From the NCBI RefSeq assembly GCF_009730915.1, contig NC_052488.1, positions 19,896,305 through 19,960,304 on the forward strand: a stretch of DNA of 64,000 nucleotides, in the 5' to 3' direction. Source of the DNA: Dioscorea cayenensis subsp. rotundata. Its lineage: Eukaryota > Streptophyta > Magnoliopsida > Dioscoreales > Dioscoreaceae. The notes beneath the pieces were generated by a model. That model saw only the letters and a list, made by a program, of their open reading frames with translations. It searched no databases and was not told the DNA's origin. This document shows, piece after piece, positions 34,184-46,274 of this stretch; the stretch's first letter is position 1; each line of letters begins with the position of its first letter. The position numbers were made by a program, and so were the translations under genes.

Positions 34184-35846
34184 ATGATATTGTCAAAATG
34201 GTTATATAATAGCAATGTGAATCTTTCTTGGGCAGTTAAAGAGGATTCAAAAGTTCACTTGGGCTTGTTTAAAAGATTCACCCTGCAAGAGCTACAAGTT
34301 GCTACTGATAATTTTAGAGAAACGAACATTGTGGATGTAAATGCATTTGGAAAGGTTTACAGAGGGAAACTTGCTGATAATTCTCTGGTGGCAGTAAAGA
34401 GATTGTATGAAGACAGGTCACATGGGCAGGAAGAATTTCAGGCAGTGGGTGATTTGATTAACTATATATGTTTCCACCGAAATATTCTCCGTGTTATTGG
34501 ATTTTGCATGACATCAAAGGAGAGAATTTTTGTATATCCTTTTATGGCAAATGGAAACCTTAAAACTTGCTTGAGAGGTACTTCTCATTCTTCTGCATTA
34601 TGTACTTATGAGATGATGCATGTCACCATTTTGTTAATTAGTCAATTCTTATACACTCTTCAGCATCCAAGCATCTACTTAATTGGCCAACCAGGATGCA
34701 GATTGCACTAGGTGCTGCAAGGGGACTGTCTTTCTTGCATGAACGTTGTGATCCAAAGATCATACATGGAGATCTCCACTCATCTAATATTTTTTTGGAT
34801 GAGGAGTTTGAGGCTGTTCTAGGAAATTTTTACTTGGCCAGACAGATGGGCTACAAGGATGACGACGGTATCATTGGAAGTGTCCGTGGTACTTCTGGGT
34901 TCATAGATCCAGACTATTGTCTTACTGGAAAGTTGTCAGAGAAGTGTGATGTTTATGGATATGGGATGACACTTTTGGAGCTCATCACTGGACTACAGTC
35001 TTTTACTATAGTTGATGAGGATGTAATTTTTTTAAAAGACCGGGTAAGTATATCTACTTTTTGTTCCCTTACGTAGTCCTCATTTGCTATCATGCCGTGT
35101 AAATTGTCATAAACATTGAATAAATTCTTGATAATAGTTAGAGAAAGAAATTGATACCAACAATTAAGTGATCTATTAGTAGTCAGAGTTTTCATTAGAA
35201 CTCTTTATTAGTGGTGAGAGTTTGAATCATGGGTGATGATATATTTCTGGGAGTGTGAGTAGTAGTTGTGTGCAAGTGATCTCAACATCCAGTGTGTGTT
35301 GGTTCCGTTTTTACTTGTTCCGCTGAAGCTTGTGCACGCTCTTATTTTGTCTTAGCGGCTAGGCCGCTCATCTCGATGAAAACAAAAAAAGAGTCATAGG
35401 AGGGTGTTTAATGCCTGTCCCTTGCAGGGGGCCACCTTGTTTGGTGCAATTGCTATTAAGTATGTGACTAGCAACTTTGCAGCACTTCCAACTGATTAGA
35501 TTACCTTGTGAATCTGATGCTAATGAAATTCATGAGGTTTTAGAAGATGAGACTTCATTAGTTTTCTTATTTCTGAACATTGTCTTGTGTTCAGGTGGAA
35601 CAGCTACTAAAGGAGAAAACGTTGGACAACATTGTTGATCCTAAACTAAAGAATAACTATGTGAAGGAAGAGATGGAGTCCCTCATCCAAATTGCTCTAC
35701 TTTGCACTCAAGGCGAACCTGAACACCGGCCAAAAATGTCAGAGGTTGTGAGAATGATTCAAGGCAGTGGCCCCGGCCGAGAGATGGGTAGAGCAAGAGC
35801 TAGACTTAGAAATGGCTCTACATGGAACTTTTCACTTTACTTCTGA
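34184..35846 (+). CDS. SERK-derived pseudokinase lacking ectodomain (three exons)
   Basis: Exons 34184-34577, 34664-35043 and 35595-35846 join in frame to 341 aa. They align with SERK exons 9-11: the exon 9 counterpart (34236-34577) is the same 342 nt, exon 10 is 18 nt shorter (six codons), and the last exon is shorter and ends at a different stop with no SGPR tail. Splice sites are intact. VAVKRL keeps the ATP-binding Lys, but the Gly loop reads [18 protein letters not shown] has become [13 protein letters not shown] has become GNFYLA, and APEY has become DPDY. Catalysis is therefore very unlikely. A relic of the TM exon (34078-34157) precedes it but is out of frame with charged residues in the helix, so the start is taken at ATG 34184, in the old intron. 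The product would be cytosolic. It may be a decoy or scaffold, or a young pseudogene; transcription is unproven. Confidence 0.6.
35165..35392 (+). mobile_element. Probable SINE in the last intron of the SERK-like gene
   Basis: A B-box-like GAGTTTGAATC (35217-35227) is followed by a body with GTGATGATATATTTCTGGGAG and an A-rich tail (AAAACAAAAAAAG, about 35380-35392). The design of tRNA-like head, body and A tail fits a plant SINE. The A box is weak and I could not settle a target duplication. Confidence 0.4.
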
Positions 35847-36127
35847 TTAAAGTGGCTGCTCTGATTCAGATGAGAATGACAAAGAGAGAAATTTTCGCAA
35901 TTTCATGCATGAACCTTCATAGTCTACTTATGATTTGCGGATATTTATTGTTTACAGTATGGTTTTATTTTAATGTGTTTTGAGGACTTTGTACTGTAGT
36001 TATTCTTCTCTGTAAATTTGGCATTGTTCTCATCAGTAATAAATTTGCAGAATTCAGCAGAAATAATATTTCTCATATTAATCTCTTCAAATGCCATTTG
36101 TACTCTTCAACTGTATATATATATGGC

Positions 36128-38079
36128 TTAGATTCCTAAATTGCATTCTACATCAGTCACATTGTCTTGTTCCTTTAGCTGCAAAGCCAAACCATCCAGT
36201 ATTTCATATATCTGCAAACCATCAGCATGATCCCTATCTTCAACAGTAAAAGAATGCCCTTTTCCATCAATTTGAACAATACTCTTGCCGGGAAATTTCC
36301 TAGCTCCGCTGCGTTTCATCATCGTTCTGATCTTCGCAACGCCATCCCACCTTTTCTTCTCGGCATAGATGTTAGCAATTGACACATATGGTACTGCTGC
36401 TTGAGGATCCAACTCAAAAAGCCGATTTGCTGCATACTCACCGATATCAGTTTCATGGTGCATAATGCAGGCACCAAGCAGAGCACCCCATACCCCGGCG
36501 TCGGGTTCAAAAGGCATGCTTGAGATGAATTCAAGTGCCTCCTTTACTCTGCCTCGACGACCAAGGAGATCAACCATGCATGCATAATGCTCTAATCTAG
36601 GCTTTATCCCGTAAAGCCCTGCTCATCATCTTGAAATAATCCCAGCCCTTTTCCAGAAAACCACCATGAGTGCATGCCTGAAGAACAGCGAGGAAAAGTC
36701 ACATGGTTGGGCTTCAACTTTGATTCCAACATTCGAGAAAATACATCCAAAGCTTCTTCAGCATCGCCATTCATGGCATGACCGGCAATCATAGTCGTCC
36801 AAGAGACAACTGTTTTATCAGTCATGCTATCAAAGAGTCTCCTAGCATTGCCGACACATCCGCATTTTGCATACATGTCTATCAAGGCATTAAGAACCAC
36901 CATGTTGTCGAAAACCCCATTTGCAATTGCATATCTATTCATCAATCTTCCAAGCTCAAGAGAACCTGTTTGACTACAAGCAGATAGAAAAGCAACAACA
37001 GTGACAGCATCCGGCTTCTCCCGAGCAGCTTCCATGGCACCAAACAGAGACAGAGTCTCCTCGATATCTCCTTTTCTCGCATAACCATGAATCAGAGCAG
37101 TCCATGAAACATGTGTTCTCTCTGACATGTTCTCGAAACAATATCTGGCAGCTTCAACATCTCCACATTTGGAATACAATGATATGAGAGTATTGATCAC
37201 AGAGACATCCAACTCAAACCCTGCTTTGACAACAAGACCATGAACTTGCATGCCTTCAAAAAGCGCGTCAGAGTGGTTGAATGCTGAAAGCAAGCTAACG
37301 GTTGTGCTCAAATCAGGTCTAATGCCCTTTAGACTCATCGAACAAAATAAACGAATAGCTTGTTCATACCTACCAAAATATGCATAACCTGCCATCATAG
37401 AATTCCACGACACGATCGACCTTGCTTCTGCAGTAATCTCAGCAAACACCAACTCGGCCGAGGTCAAGTCCTCACACTTGGCATATGCTGCAACCCATGT
37501 ATTCAATACAGAAACATCATCTCTAACACCAATGCAGATCCCCAAACAATGAAAAGCTTTAACTAAATACAGGCTTCTCATGCGAGCGCATGACTGCATC
37601 AGGCTAATCATTGTCAGTGAATCTGGCAAGATACCACCAACCCTCATCTGCCGAAAATGGCTGAAGACTCTATCAATCGAACCTGCTTCAAATAAACCAG
37701 CAATAATAACATTCCATGCAGCGACATCTCTTTCAGTCATTCCATCAAACAGTTTCTCCGCATCACTAGCAAGACCACACTTGAAGTAGGCATCCATCAT
37801 AGCTGTGGCAACAAAGACATCAGAACAGAGTCCGTCCTTGACGATGTGCGCATGAACGGATTGCGATGCTGGGACATCAGAGATCCTTGCGCAGGCTTTG
37901 AGAACGAAGGGGAAGGTGAGCCGGTCCGGCGGAGCACCGGACTGAATCATTTGGCGGAAAAGGAGAAGGCTTGTTTGGTAGAGGCCTTTAGCAACGTTTG
38001 CTCGAATGCTGGAGTTCCATGAAACAACGGTTGATGGATTTGAAAAACGGTTGAGAACTCGCGGGAAAACAAAGCCCAT
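36128..38079 (-). CDS. PLS-class PPR protein with E/E+ domain, At4g19191-like, with two frame breaks
   Basis: From ATG at 38079 the frame encodes tandem P, L and S PPR motifs (for example TVVSWTTMIAGHAMNGDAEE, LNALIDMYAKCG). It loses frame after KPNHVTF, and the expected LAVLQACTHGGFLEKG lies in the +1 frame; a second shift near 36615 returns it to YGIKPRLEHYACMVDLLGRR and the E/E+ tail (DAGVWGALLGAC, KFPGKSIVQIDGKGHSFTV), ending at 36128 without a DYW domain. Each break is one extra base, at the TTTTCC run (36692-36697) and near 36614-36617. Without them the length is about 649 aa, like Arabidopsis At4g19191, which it resembles throughout. Such proteins bind organellar RNA and usually specify C-to-U editing sites. 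The rest is well conserved, so either the breaks are recent or they are assembly errors. No intron, as usual for PPR genes. Confidence 0.85.
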
Positions 38080-38848
38080 TTCAACAAGTCATAGCCTCGG
38101 CGGGAAGAACACTAACAAATTTGAAGCATATACCATCGCCAAATGAGAAAAATGATTAAAAAATCCACTGAGTTTTAAATTAAAAAAAGAAAAAGAAAAA
38201 GAAAAATTCATGCACCTGAAATGGAATGCAGGAATTAATAGTGAGAATTAAAGAGAAATGCAGATTCATTGGAAAAATGATTATTTCCTTTTTTTGAGCA
38301 CTGTGCAGTGAAAAAAAGACAAACCACAGAATCAGGAAAATAAAGAAGATGAATAAACAAATTAATGAAACTGATGCAGTATAAGATACTCAGCAAGTTC
38401 AAGCAGAAATGACATGTTGAGTAATGATCAAACAAAACCAAATTGTAATTGATAACTGGCACTAACAAAGTATCTGGTCTGATTCAACCCTATATTCTTG
38501 CTCCACTTAGAAAGGTTACTAAGAACCCCAGAATTAATACTTTTCAGAATCAGCAAGACACTACTAGTTAATGAAAAAACTGAATGAAACATAGTATAAG
38601 AAACAATGGATACAAGCATGATGAAAGATTAGCTTTCTGCCTCTGAATCAACCTAGCATTTGTTGTAAAGGAAAATGAGCATTCCTATTGATGGAATCAA
38701 TCACAATGGATCAACTAGTTGGAGAACAAAATGCCTGGATCATGACTCATGGCCGACGGGTGTTGAGAACCTTTTTCTTTGAAGCTTCAGGAGATTATGA
38801 AAAGTAACATATCCATACAACCCCTTCACACTTTTGATATCCGAAACT
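38080..38848 (-). other. PPR promoter/leader and RAE1 3' region
   Basis: No coding potential. The left part holds the PPR 5' flank and the right part the RAE1 3'UTR. The two genes are in tandem on the minus strand, 769 bp apart. Confidence 0.4.
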
Positions 38849-41800
38849 TCACTTTCTCCCTCCATTGCCAACCCGGGGTTTTGGCTTGACTTCTGATTCC
38901 TGTTGAAAGACAAATGAAGTGCGAAATGTTAAGTGTATCCGAGGATTCAATCTAGTGTGAATGGAATACAAGGAACACCCATGAGGAATTTCTAGGTTAT
39001 TTTATGTTAGGCACGGTCCATCTGAATGGACTGTCAAGCTACCTTAAAAAAATATTTTTGGCTGTGACAAACCAAGGCAGTGCGATTAACATGCCTATAT
39101 AATTAAATTTGGATCACAAGCAACCAAGAAGTTGAAGTCACTCACCTGCGGATTGTGGAGGTAAATGTGTGTCTTAGATGTTGCTGGGTTGTGGAACTCT
39201 GCACCCTTGCTCCAGTCATAGCAGACCTGTAAAAGTTGATATTTTTACATGTTATAGCTGTTCTTTAATGATCAGAGGGCATGAACTGATTAAGAATACT
39301 AAGGTAGCCCACCGCATATGCAAAAATTGTGCCATCATGGTTAAAAGTACTGCAAGGAATAGGAGAACTGCAGCGGGACATAGCCTGCAAAGTATGAAAA
39401 GTTCAGAAAAAAAAAAAAGTAATTGCTTGCTTTAATATAACTATATAAGCACATCATAAACCTACGACAGGTTATCTGCGACAAGATATGACTTTTGGAG
39501 GCAGAAATGCATTTTTAAGTTAGCATGAAAACTTAGATTAATGCAATGAAACTAGGACAGTGCAAAAACTCCGATGAAAATTTTGTTTTTCATTTTAATT
39601 GGCTGCTGATGACCAAGTGAATTTCCATTTTAGACTAAAAGTAGAACACCTTGGATAAAATTTTAAAGACGTACTATTTCAGCCAATTACAGACCAGAAC
39701 TTCCATCACCCTGAAAGACATGCAGTATCAAGAAGATCCTTGATACCTCAAAAAAATATCCTTCTGATGCAGATAAAACAAAAGAAACATTCATAGGCTT
39801 AAATTAGTTGAATGCATAATGACACAGGAGAAACAGACCTTCAGCCTTTGTTTACTGTCCTTATCCCAAAAATTGAAAGCACCATCAGATCCTGCAGTGG
39901 CAAATGTATGGTGTACCTACCGCAACAGATAGATATGAGATCCCAAAAATAAATAACAAAAACAACCATGTAAATCAAAATATTAGAAGAAAATTATTCA
40001 GCTAATGTGGACTGAGATACAGATGTGATTCAGGATCAGGATTTCCACCCTGCATACTTTATAGGAGACAGGCAAGATGTCATACTAACTTATATAGAGT
40101 TGAGAAGAGTTTTAGGAATTAAGCTGGCAATTTGGGACCACTCAGGCTTATCATATGAGTTTGACCTCACTGGGTCCATCTGGCATCATTTGAGCATCAG
40201 CAGGAGCACATTTAGGACAACCAAGTTGTATTGAATTGCCAAACAAATGTGAAGCAAAAAAAAAAGTTGCAATATGTTGACTAATAAGAATATAACTGTG
40301 TTTTCCATGGAATAAATAAATAAATCAATAAATTAGTCACTTATTTAAAGAAACATCCACTTAAAAGATAAGAAAAATTCTGTATCTTACTGGGTGGAAA
40401 TTCAGTGAATTCACAGAATAAATCTCAGTGCCTTCTCGGTGGCATTTAAATGTGAAGTTTTTACTTTGTTGAGCATCATCCAGATGCTGTACACCGACCC
40501 TTCCTTCTATAGATCCCACCTAGAAATAAAACAAATGTAACTTCATTGATATCATAAATAAACCAATTTAACTAGGAAATAGAGAGTGAATTTCTGTAAA
40601 GGACAACCTGCAATAAGCAGAATAGGGTGAAACCAAAGAAAGAGCCACCACTGGGTAATACCAAATAGTTAGAGCAATACCATAAAAATCATTAAATAGA
40701 CAATGGTTTTAATATCAGAACGAAGAACACTGACAGAGAAATATACACTAGTAGATGATGTAAACTAGCAAAAAAAAATTAATGATCTGCAAATTACAAT
40801 TAAGCATAACAATTAAAGTTGCCAGGAACTTGATTTGTGCATGAAAGAAATGGAAGCGAAAGGTCATTGCATGATAAAAGCTCTTATTTTACTAGCATTA
40901 GCAAGCAAATAAGAGCTACTCATGCCTTCAGAAAACTAAATTAAAGTAAAATTATTACCAAAAAGCCCTGTTGATCAGGAAATGCAGCCACACATCTTGT
41001 TTGATACTTCAAAGGTGACACAACCCTCTTAAATTCAGTCTGCATAACACAATAAAGCAGAAAAATTTTTTAAAAAAAAAACAACAAATAAAACAATATT
41101 GGTATGGCAAAGATTATGCAGCTATACATAAAAAGTTATAGAAGATTTTCTTGATAAATATATAGTTGACAGATGTCTGGAGTCCAGGAAAAAATCCAAC
41201 ATCAGAAGACAACATTACCCAAGGCCCACCCATGAATAATGATGATGATTTTATGGGGAGACAAAGCAGAAAAGAAACATAGCTAAAATTGGTAAGCAAA
41301 AAATGAAAAAAGAGGTCTCCAGAGATGAAAGATAAAAAAGTCTGAACAAATTTTCAAGCTTTCTTTTTAATAAAAATGTCAATCTCTCACCGAAAGGCAT
41401 GGAGGCTTTCCAACTTAACAACACAAGAAAGCAAAGGAATAAAGATAAATTATGACAACAGAACAAAGGATGCTTGAAGAAAAACTTGATTAGTGGAATA
41501 CAACATGATGTGGTAGTCACTGGTCACTATTCGGCAAAGGAAACATGGAAAATTAGCTGAACAATGTCAAAGAATAGTGTAGGAGAACAAAAAATTAGCA
41601 GGATTAGTGGCTAGACCAAAAGAATGTCTGAATGTTGGGCTCAGAAATATCAACTAAAATGGAGTAAAACATGCCACCAGTGGTGATTTGAACAGAATGA
41701 ATGGAGGTGATAACCCTTTTCTCCTCCACTCTAGTAACAGTTAAAATAAAAGAATGCTAGCATCATAGGGCAGAGTTGGCAGACATTTCATCAAGCAGTT

Positions 41801-43473
41801 TAACTGTGTCAATCTTAAATGGTAGCCAGACAAATCACCTGAGGATTTTGCAAATTAAAAACTATTAGATTCCGATCCGCAGTCCCCACAACCATCAGAG
41901 GATATCGAACTGTGAGTGCATAGCAGCGTTCAGGGAGTTGCTGTGTGTGAACTGGCTGTGCTTGTCTGGTGTCCCAATACCTAAAGAGATGTCACTAACA
42001 CATATTATCACACTGGTATTCAAAATATATAAGATAACATTAAAAAAATATATATTGGGTGCACAGAAAGATATTAAACAGATAAAAATAGACAAATAAA
42101 AAAGACGAGGACAGTACAAATTGTTTAGAACTAGTCAATGTAGATAAATTGTCAAATAAGTCCCATAAATTCCTGTCATGTTGTGATACACTGGGGTGGC
42201 TGTCCAAATCATCAAACAACACATACAGGCAGAACAAAGGGCAAAAGAAAAGTGTATAATTAGGGAAAACAAAGTTAGTAACTATGCTCATGCCTCAATG
42301 TCTTATCCCAGCTCCCTGTAACAAGGAGATTCATTTGTTCAATCCATGCTACTTCCTTGATAGGTGCATCATGTGCTGCTACAGTTGTTGCTTGGCCACC
42401 AGACATCAAAGGCCACATTTTAACCTGCTTATCACAGCCTCCAGAAAACACAGTTGTCCCATCATCCTTCCAAGCTGAGCACAAAACCTACGCCAAACAG
42501 TAGTCACACAAAAGCATGAACACTAGGAAACCAGGATTGGTGCTTTTGCCATTCAAAAGTTAAGCACCACCATCATTACCGGTTGATCATGTGATATTGA
42601 TGCCTTCGGCTGACTGCTTCCTCCCATAACCTCCCAGCACCTGACCTATAGTTCATCATACATCCAGCAATAAGCAACATAAAAATTCTGTTTGTGAAAC
42701 TTATATAGATCATCTGACAGCAAATAAAATGTTGGGCATGTTGACACATACCTGATTATCCCAAGAAGTTGCCACCAGGTAATTTCCCTTGGGGCTGAAA
42801 CTAAGGCTAGAGACAGAATCATTTGGAGAAGGTGTCACCTGTTACCAAGAATTGATTGATCACCAGCAAAATTTAACAAGATAAGTAATTAACAAAACAG
42901 TGCCTTCTGCATGGTGGGTTAAGATAGGTTATGCAACAAAAAAAATAAACTTGATAAATTTGTGCAATCTACTGCATTGGTTATAAAACAAATACACTAA
43001 ATTTGCAACAAATACCACGTCAGTTATATCCACATTAATCTATGCAATATAAATCATAAACATAGGATTCACTGAACAAGATCCACCAAATGCATGGATG
43101 CAAATCACTTAGACTAACTGCAACTTAGCTACATGACCAGAATGTAGCAATGCAGCCTATCAGTCATGTCCATATGCACAATACACAAATAAGTTTGCAA
43201 AAAGGAAAGTGTTTTGAAGCAATACTTCATACTAAGGAATAAAATAAAGAACAGACCAAAAACACCACATTCGAGGCCAATGACTAGTAACTATGTATGA
43301 AAATATCAAGAGAAACATAAATGATGTACGCTTTGTTAAACCAGAGGGGGAAAATGTATTTAATGAAGAAATCAGCTAACAAAACACCTAAACAATGAGC
43401 GCGATACCTCAACTGACTTGTTAGGGTTCGGATTCCCGGCAGCTCCCGTGCTGAACCCTGAAAGCCCGGCCAT
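38849..43473 (-). CDS. RAE1: RAE1/GLE2 WD40 mRNA-export and nuclear-pore protein (11 coding exons)
   Basis: Exons on the minus strand: 43473-43408, 42838-42752, 42645-42580, 42487-42294, 41980-41839, 41039-40959, 40519-40391, 39916-39839, 39384-39313, 39226-39146, 38899-38849. They sum to 1047 nt, 348 aa, the usual plant RAE1 length. Signature stretches: SPNDSVSSLSFSP, ATSWDNQVRCWEV, HDQPVLCSAWKDDGTTVFSGG, KQVKMWPLMSGGQ, MNLLVTGSWDKTL, PERCYALTVRYPLMVVGTAD, SIEGRVGV, CHREG, SVNSLNFHPVHHTFATAGSDG. These form a seven-blade beta-propeller. The protein works at the nuclear pore with the GLEBS motif of NUP98 in mRNA export and spindle functions. Exon 4 ends with a GC donor (TTGAG|GCATGA), a non-canonical GC-AG intron; all others are GT-AG. 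A 5'UTR intron (about 43499-43813) precedes the ATG, which is the first after its acceptor. Confidence 0.95.
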
Positions 43474-43497
43474 CTCCTCTCTCCGCCCAACCCTTCA

Positions 43498-43900
43498 ACT
43501 AAAGCAGAAAGACCATATAAAAGATCGCAATAAACATTCAAAAATCGCACCTTTCCATCATAACTAGTGAAGAAAAAACAAAGCTCGTCTTCATAACAAT
43601 AACCAATAGAAAATACAACCATCGAATCCAAAACACAGGCGACATTCTACTTTCGATTTAGAAAACTTAAACGACCATCAATGCCAACAGAATCAAAATG
43701 TCGTAAAATCTAAATTCAAAAAAAAAAAAAGAAGGAGAAATCATCAAATTAGAAACAAGATCAAATCGAACAACATGACGAAAAGTAATCAAAAAAAGAT
43801 GAAAGAAACGCACCAGCAATAATCGCGAGGAGAAAATTTAGCGATCCAGAGATCAGGAGAGGTTCTTGAAGCCCTAAATTGGAGGGAAGGGTTTAAAGGG
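43498..43900 (-). other. RAE1 5'UTR intron and first non-coding exon
   Basis: The donor TTGCTG|GTGCGTTT at 43814/43813 and the acceptor CTTTAG|TTGAAGGG at 43499/43498 define an intron of about 315 bp in the 5' leader. A purine-rich stretch near 43860-43920 is probably close to the transcription start. The exact start is not visible. Confidence 0.45.
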
Positions 43901-43924
43901 GGAGGTTTGGAAGGAAGAGGGGAC

Positions 43925-45781
43925 ACATCAGAGGGCTATGATGCCTTCATCTTGGCCGTAGCTTCCGATCTATAGATTTCGGTGTCATTCCTATTTTACC
44001 CCTCTCCGTTAATGTTACAGAAGAGAAAGTCTAATGTAAATATGGTGTTTGGTGAGGATAAATTGAGACAAAAACAGGTTTTAGTGGTATTTAAAGATAC
44101 TTTTATTTAATGAGAATGCTGTGAAATGAAACAATAGTTTTTAAAATATAATAATAGTCAAAATATTAAAATGTCCTTTTATTTTATATTTTTCATCTTT
44201 TATACCCTTGTGTTTTAAATATTTCTATCATTTTAATCCCTCCAATTAAAAGAATTGTACTTTTGGTTCTCTTTCAACTAATGAACTAAGAAAAAAACAA
44301 AAATATATAAATACGAGACAAAAAGATGAATTTTATATTAAAAGGAGTAAAATAGCGAATAACATAAAATAGATGGACTATTTTAATATTTACACCAAAT
44401 ATAATTAATAAATTTTATTTATTTAAATTATGTGAAAAGATGTCAGTGGATCATCTCAAGTGCTATGTTAGCAAATAATTTTTCTCTGGTATTCAATTGA
44501 TTTACTTAATTGATTTTTTAAATGTTGATCATTAATATATATAATTTTAAGGCAAAATAAATTTAAAAAAAAAAAATCAGTGGCCATACGCTTTGAGATG
44601 CAAGAATATTTATTATGTATTTCTTATCCATGTAAGTATGTTCTTTTTTTTATATAAATTGAATTAGTCACAATATTCAATCCACAATTTTAAGTTTTAA
44701 AAAATAAAATATTAATTTTTCTGTTATACGGGTATTTTCTCCTAATTATAAAAAGTAAATAAAAATTTAAAATTTTAACAACATGTGTATATTAACATGG
44801 TATAGCAATGCAAATGGATATGTCACATGAGCATCCTCATCCGACCGACAGCAAATTTAGGAGGGTTGTTATTTAATTTTAATTAGTTAAGTGTGATTAT
44901 TATTATTTCTATGATACATACATGAAAACTCTTTCCATAAAATCACAAATGACCTCTTTATCTATTGATATTGGATTTTTTACCTGAAGTATTAGTTTCT
45001 TGGACAATTTGAAATTGAATCTACAATTCATGCAAAAATGTAAGTACATATTTATTAAATTATTAACTCTACATATGTGTATGTTTCTGAATTTTCTTAA
45101 ATAGATGCTGCTTATCTCCTATTTAGAAAAAAAAAAACCAACTACTAAAAAGTAATTAAGTATGATTTGATAATATGTTATTTTAGGTTGAATTTGGTTT
45201 TTAAAATTTGAGGTGTATTTTAAGAATTTTTTAAAATTAATTTAGAAGAAATCATTGATATAAGTATGATTTGTGGACTATTTGCATGAAAAAAAAAAAA
45301 CAAAACAAAATTTCTTCCCGAGCAATTGTATATGATTTGACAATACAAACAACTACTATATAGTGCAATGATTTATCACATGTTAGTGGATTGGTCAGCA
45401 CAAAGTCAAAACATTGTACTCAAAGTATTATAGCAATATTGTTTACAAGTTGTCATCCGGAGGTGGGTAAATGCTGTTTTATATTACCATTCAAATAGGG
45501 GTTCTATGTAGGGTATTCTATAAGGAATCCTATTGATTCTCTACATGATTATATATTAGAAAAACTCCGTATGGTTCCTACAAATTTTCTCATCATATAT
45601 ATGGCAAACTTTCATTGGTTCATGTAGTACTTGCCAAATTAATAAGTTTTTAGAGAGTTAATAAGCTACTATAACTAGTGCATTTCCGCACTCGTTAATT
45701 TTGACAAACTCTTAAGTAGGGGCTCTTATCGCCTATTGTCTATTGAAAAAAAGAAAATAAATTTGATACTATATTATTTTA
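43925..45781. other. Intergenic between divergent RAE1 and RPS16
   Basis: AT-rich, no coding potential. It includes a segment at about 45155-45265 that resembles the start of the MITE at 45782 (shared TTTTAGGTTG, GAGGTGTATTTTA and TTTAGAAGAAATCA blocks), probably a broken copy of the same family. Confidence 0.5.
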
Positions 45782-46026
45782 GGTTGTGTTTGGTTTTAAG
45801 ATCAAGGTGTATTTTATGGATTTTTAAAAATCAGTTTAGAAGAAATCACTCATATCAGCTTAGCACGTTTTGACTCAATTAATATTAATTAAAAATATAT
45901 ATATATATATAATATTGTAATTAATAATAGATTTATTAAAATCAATATTTTTAAAAAAATATAAGAAGTATATTTATTTAAATAAACCATGTAGAATAGA
46001 TTACGGTTTCTTGGACTAAACATCCC
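45782..46026 (+). mobile_element. Tourist-like MITE, 245 bp, just upstream of RPS16
   Basis: Left end GGTTGTGTTTGGTTTT, inverted right end GGGATGTTTAGTCC, both flanked by TTA (45779-45781 and 46027-46029). TIR match is moderate. A related fragment lies at 45155-45265. It ends about 250 bp before the RPS16 ATG and so abuts the core promoter. Confidence 0.45.
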
Positions 46027-46043
46027 TTAATGGATTCACGGGA

Positions 46044-46220
46044 TGGGCTTCAAGATCCGATAAGCTTAACGGATTTTACACCGGATCCGTTTAGCAAAGT
46101 AGCCTAAGAACTCAATCTAACCGTCCATCTCATCTCTTCTCCTCATCACACCCGTTGATTTCAGTTCTCTCCTTAAATCCCAGCCCACTATATATACGCG
46201 GGAATCTGAGATTAGGGTTT
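46044..46220 (+). promoter_or_regulatory. RPS16 promoter: site II, TATA and telo-box
   Basis: TGGGCT (46044-46049, site II type), a TATA-like CTATATATA (about 46188-46196) and a telo-box TAGGGTTT (46213-46220) occur in order before the ATG at 46275. Site II plus telo-box is the known signature of plant ribosomal-protein and other growth-linked promoters (TCP factors and telo-box binders). Confidence 0.55.
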
Positions 46221-46274
46221 CATCGCCTCCCCGCCTCCAAACCTCGCGCTATCGAGGTCTCGCCGGCGGCATCC

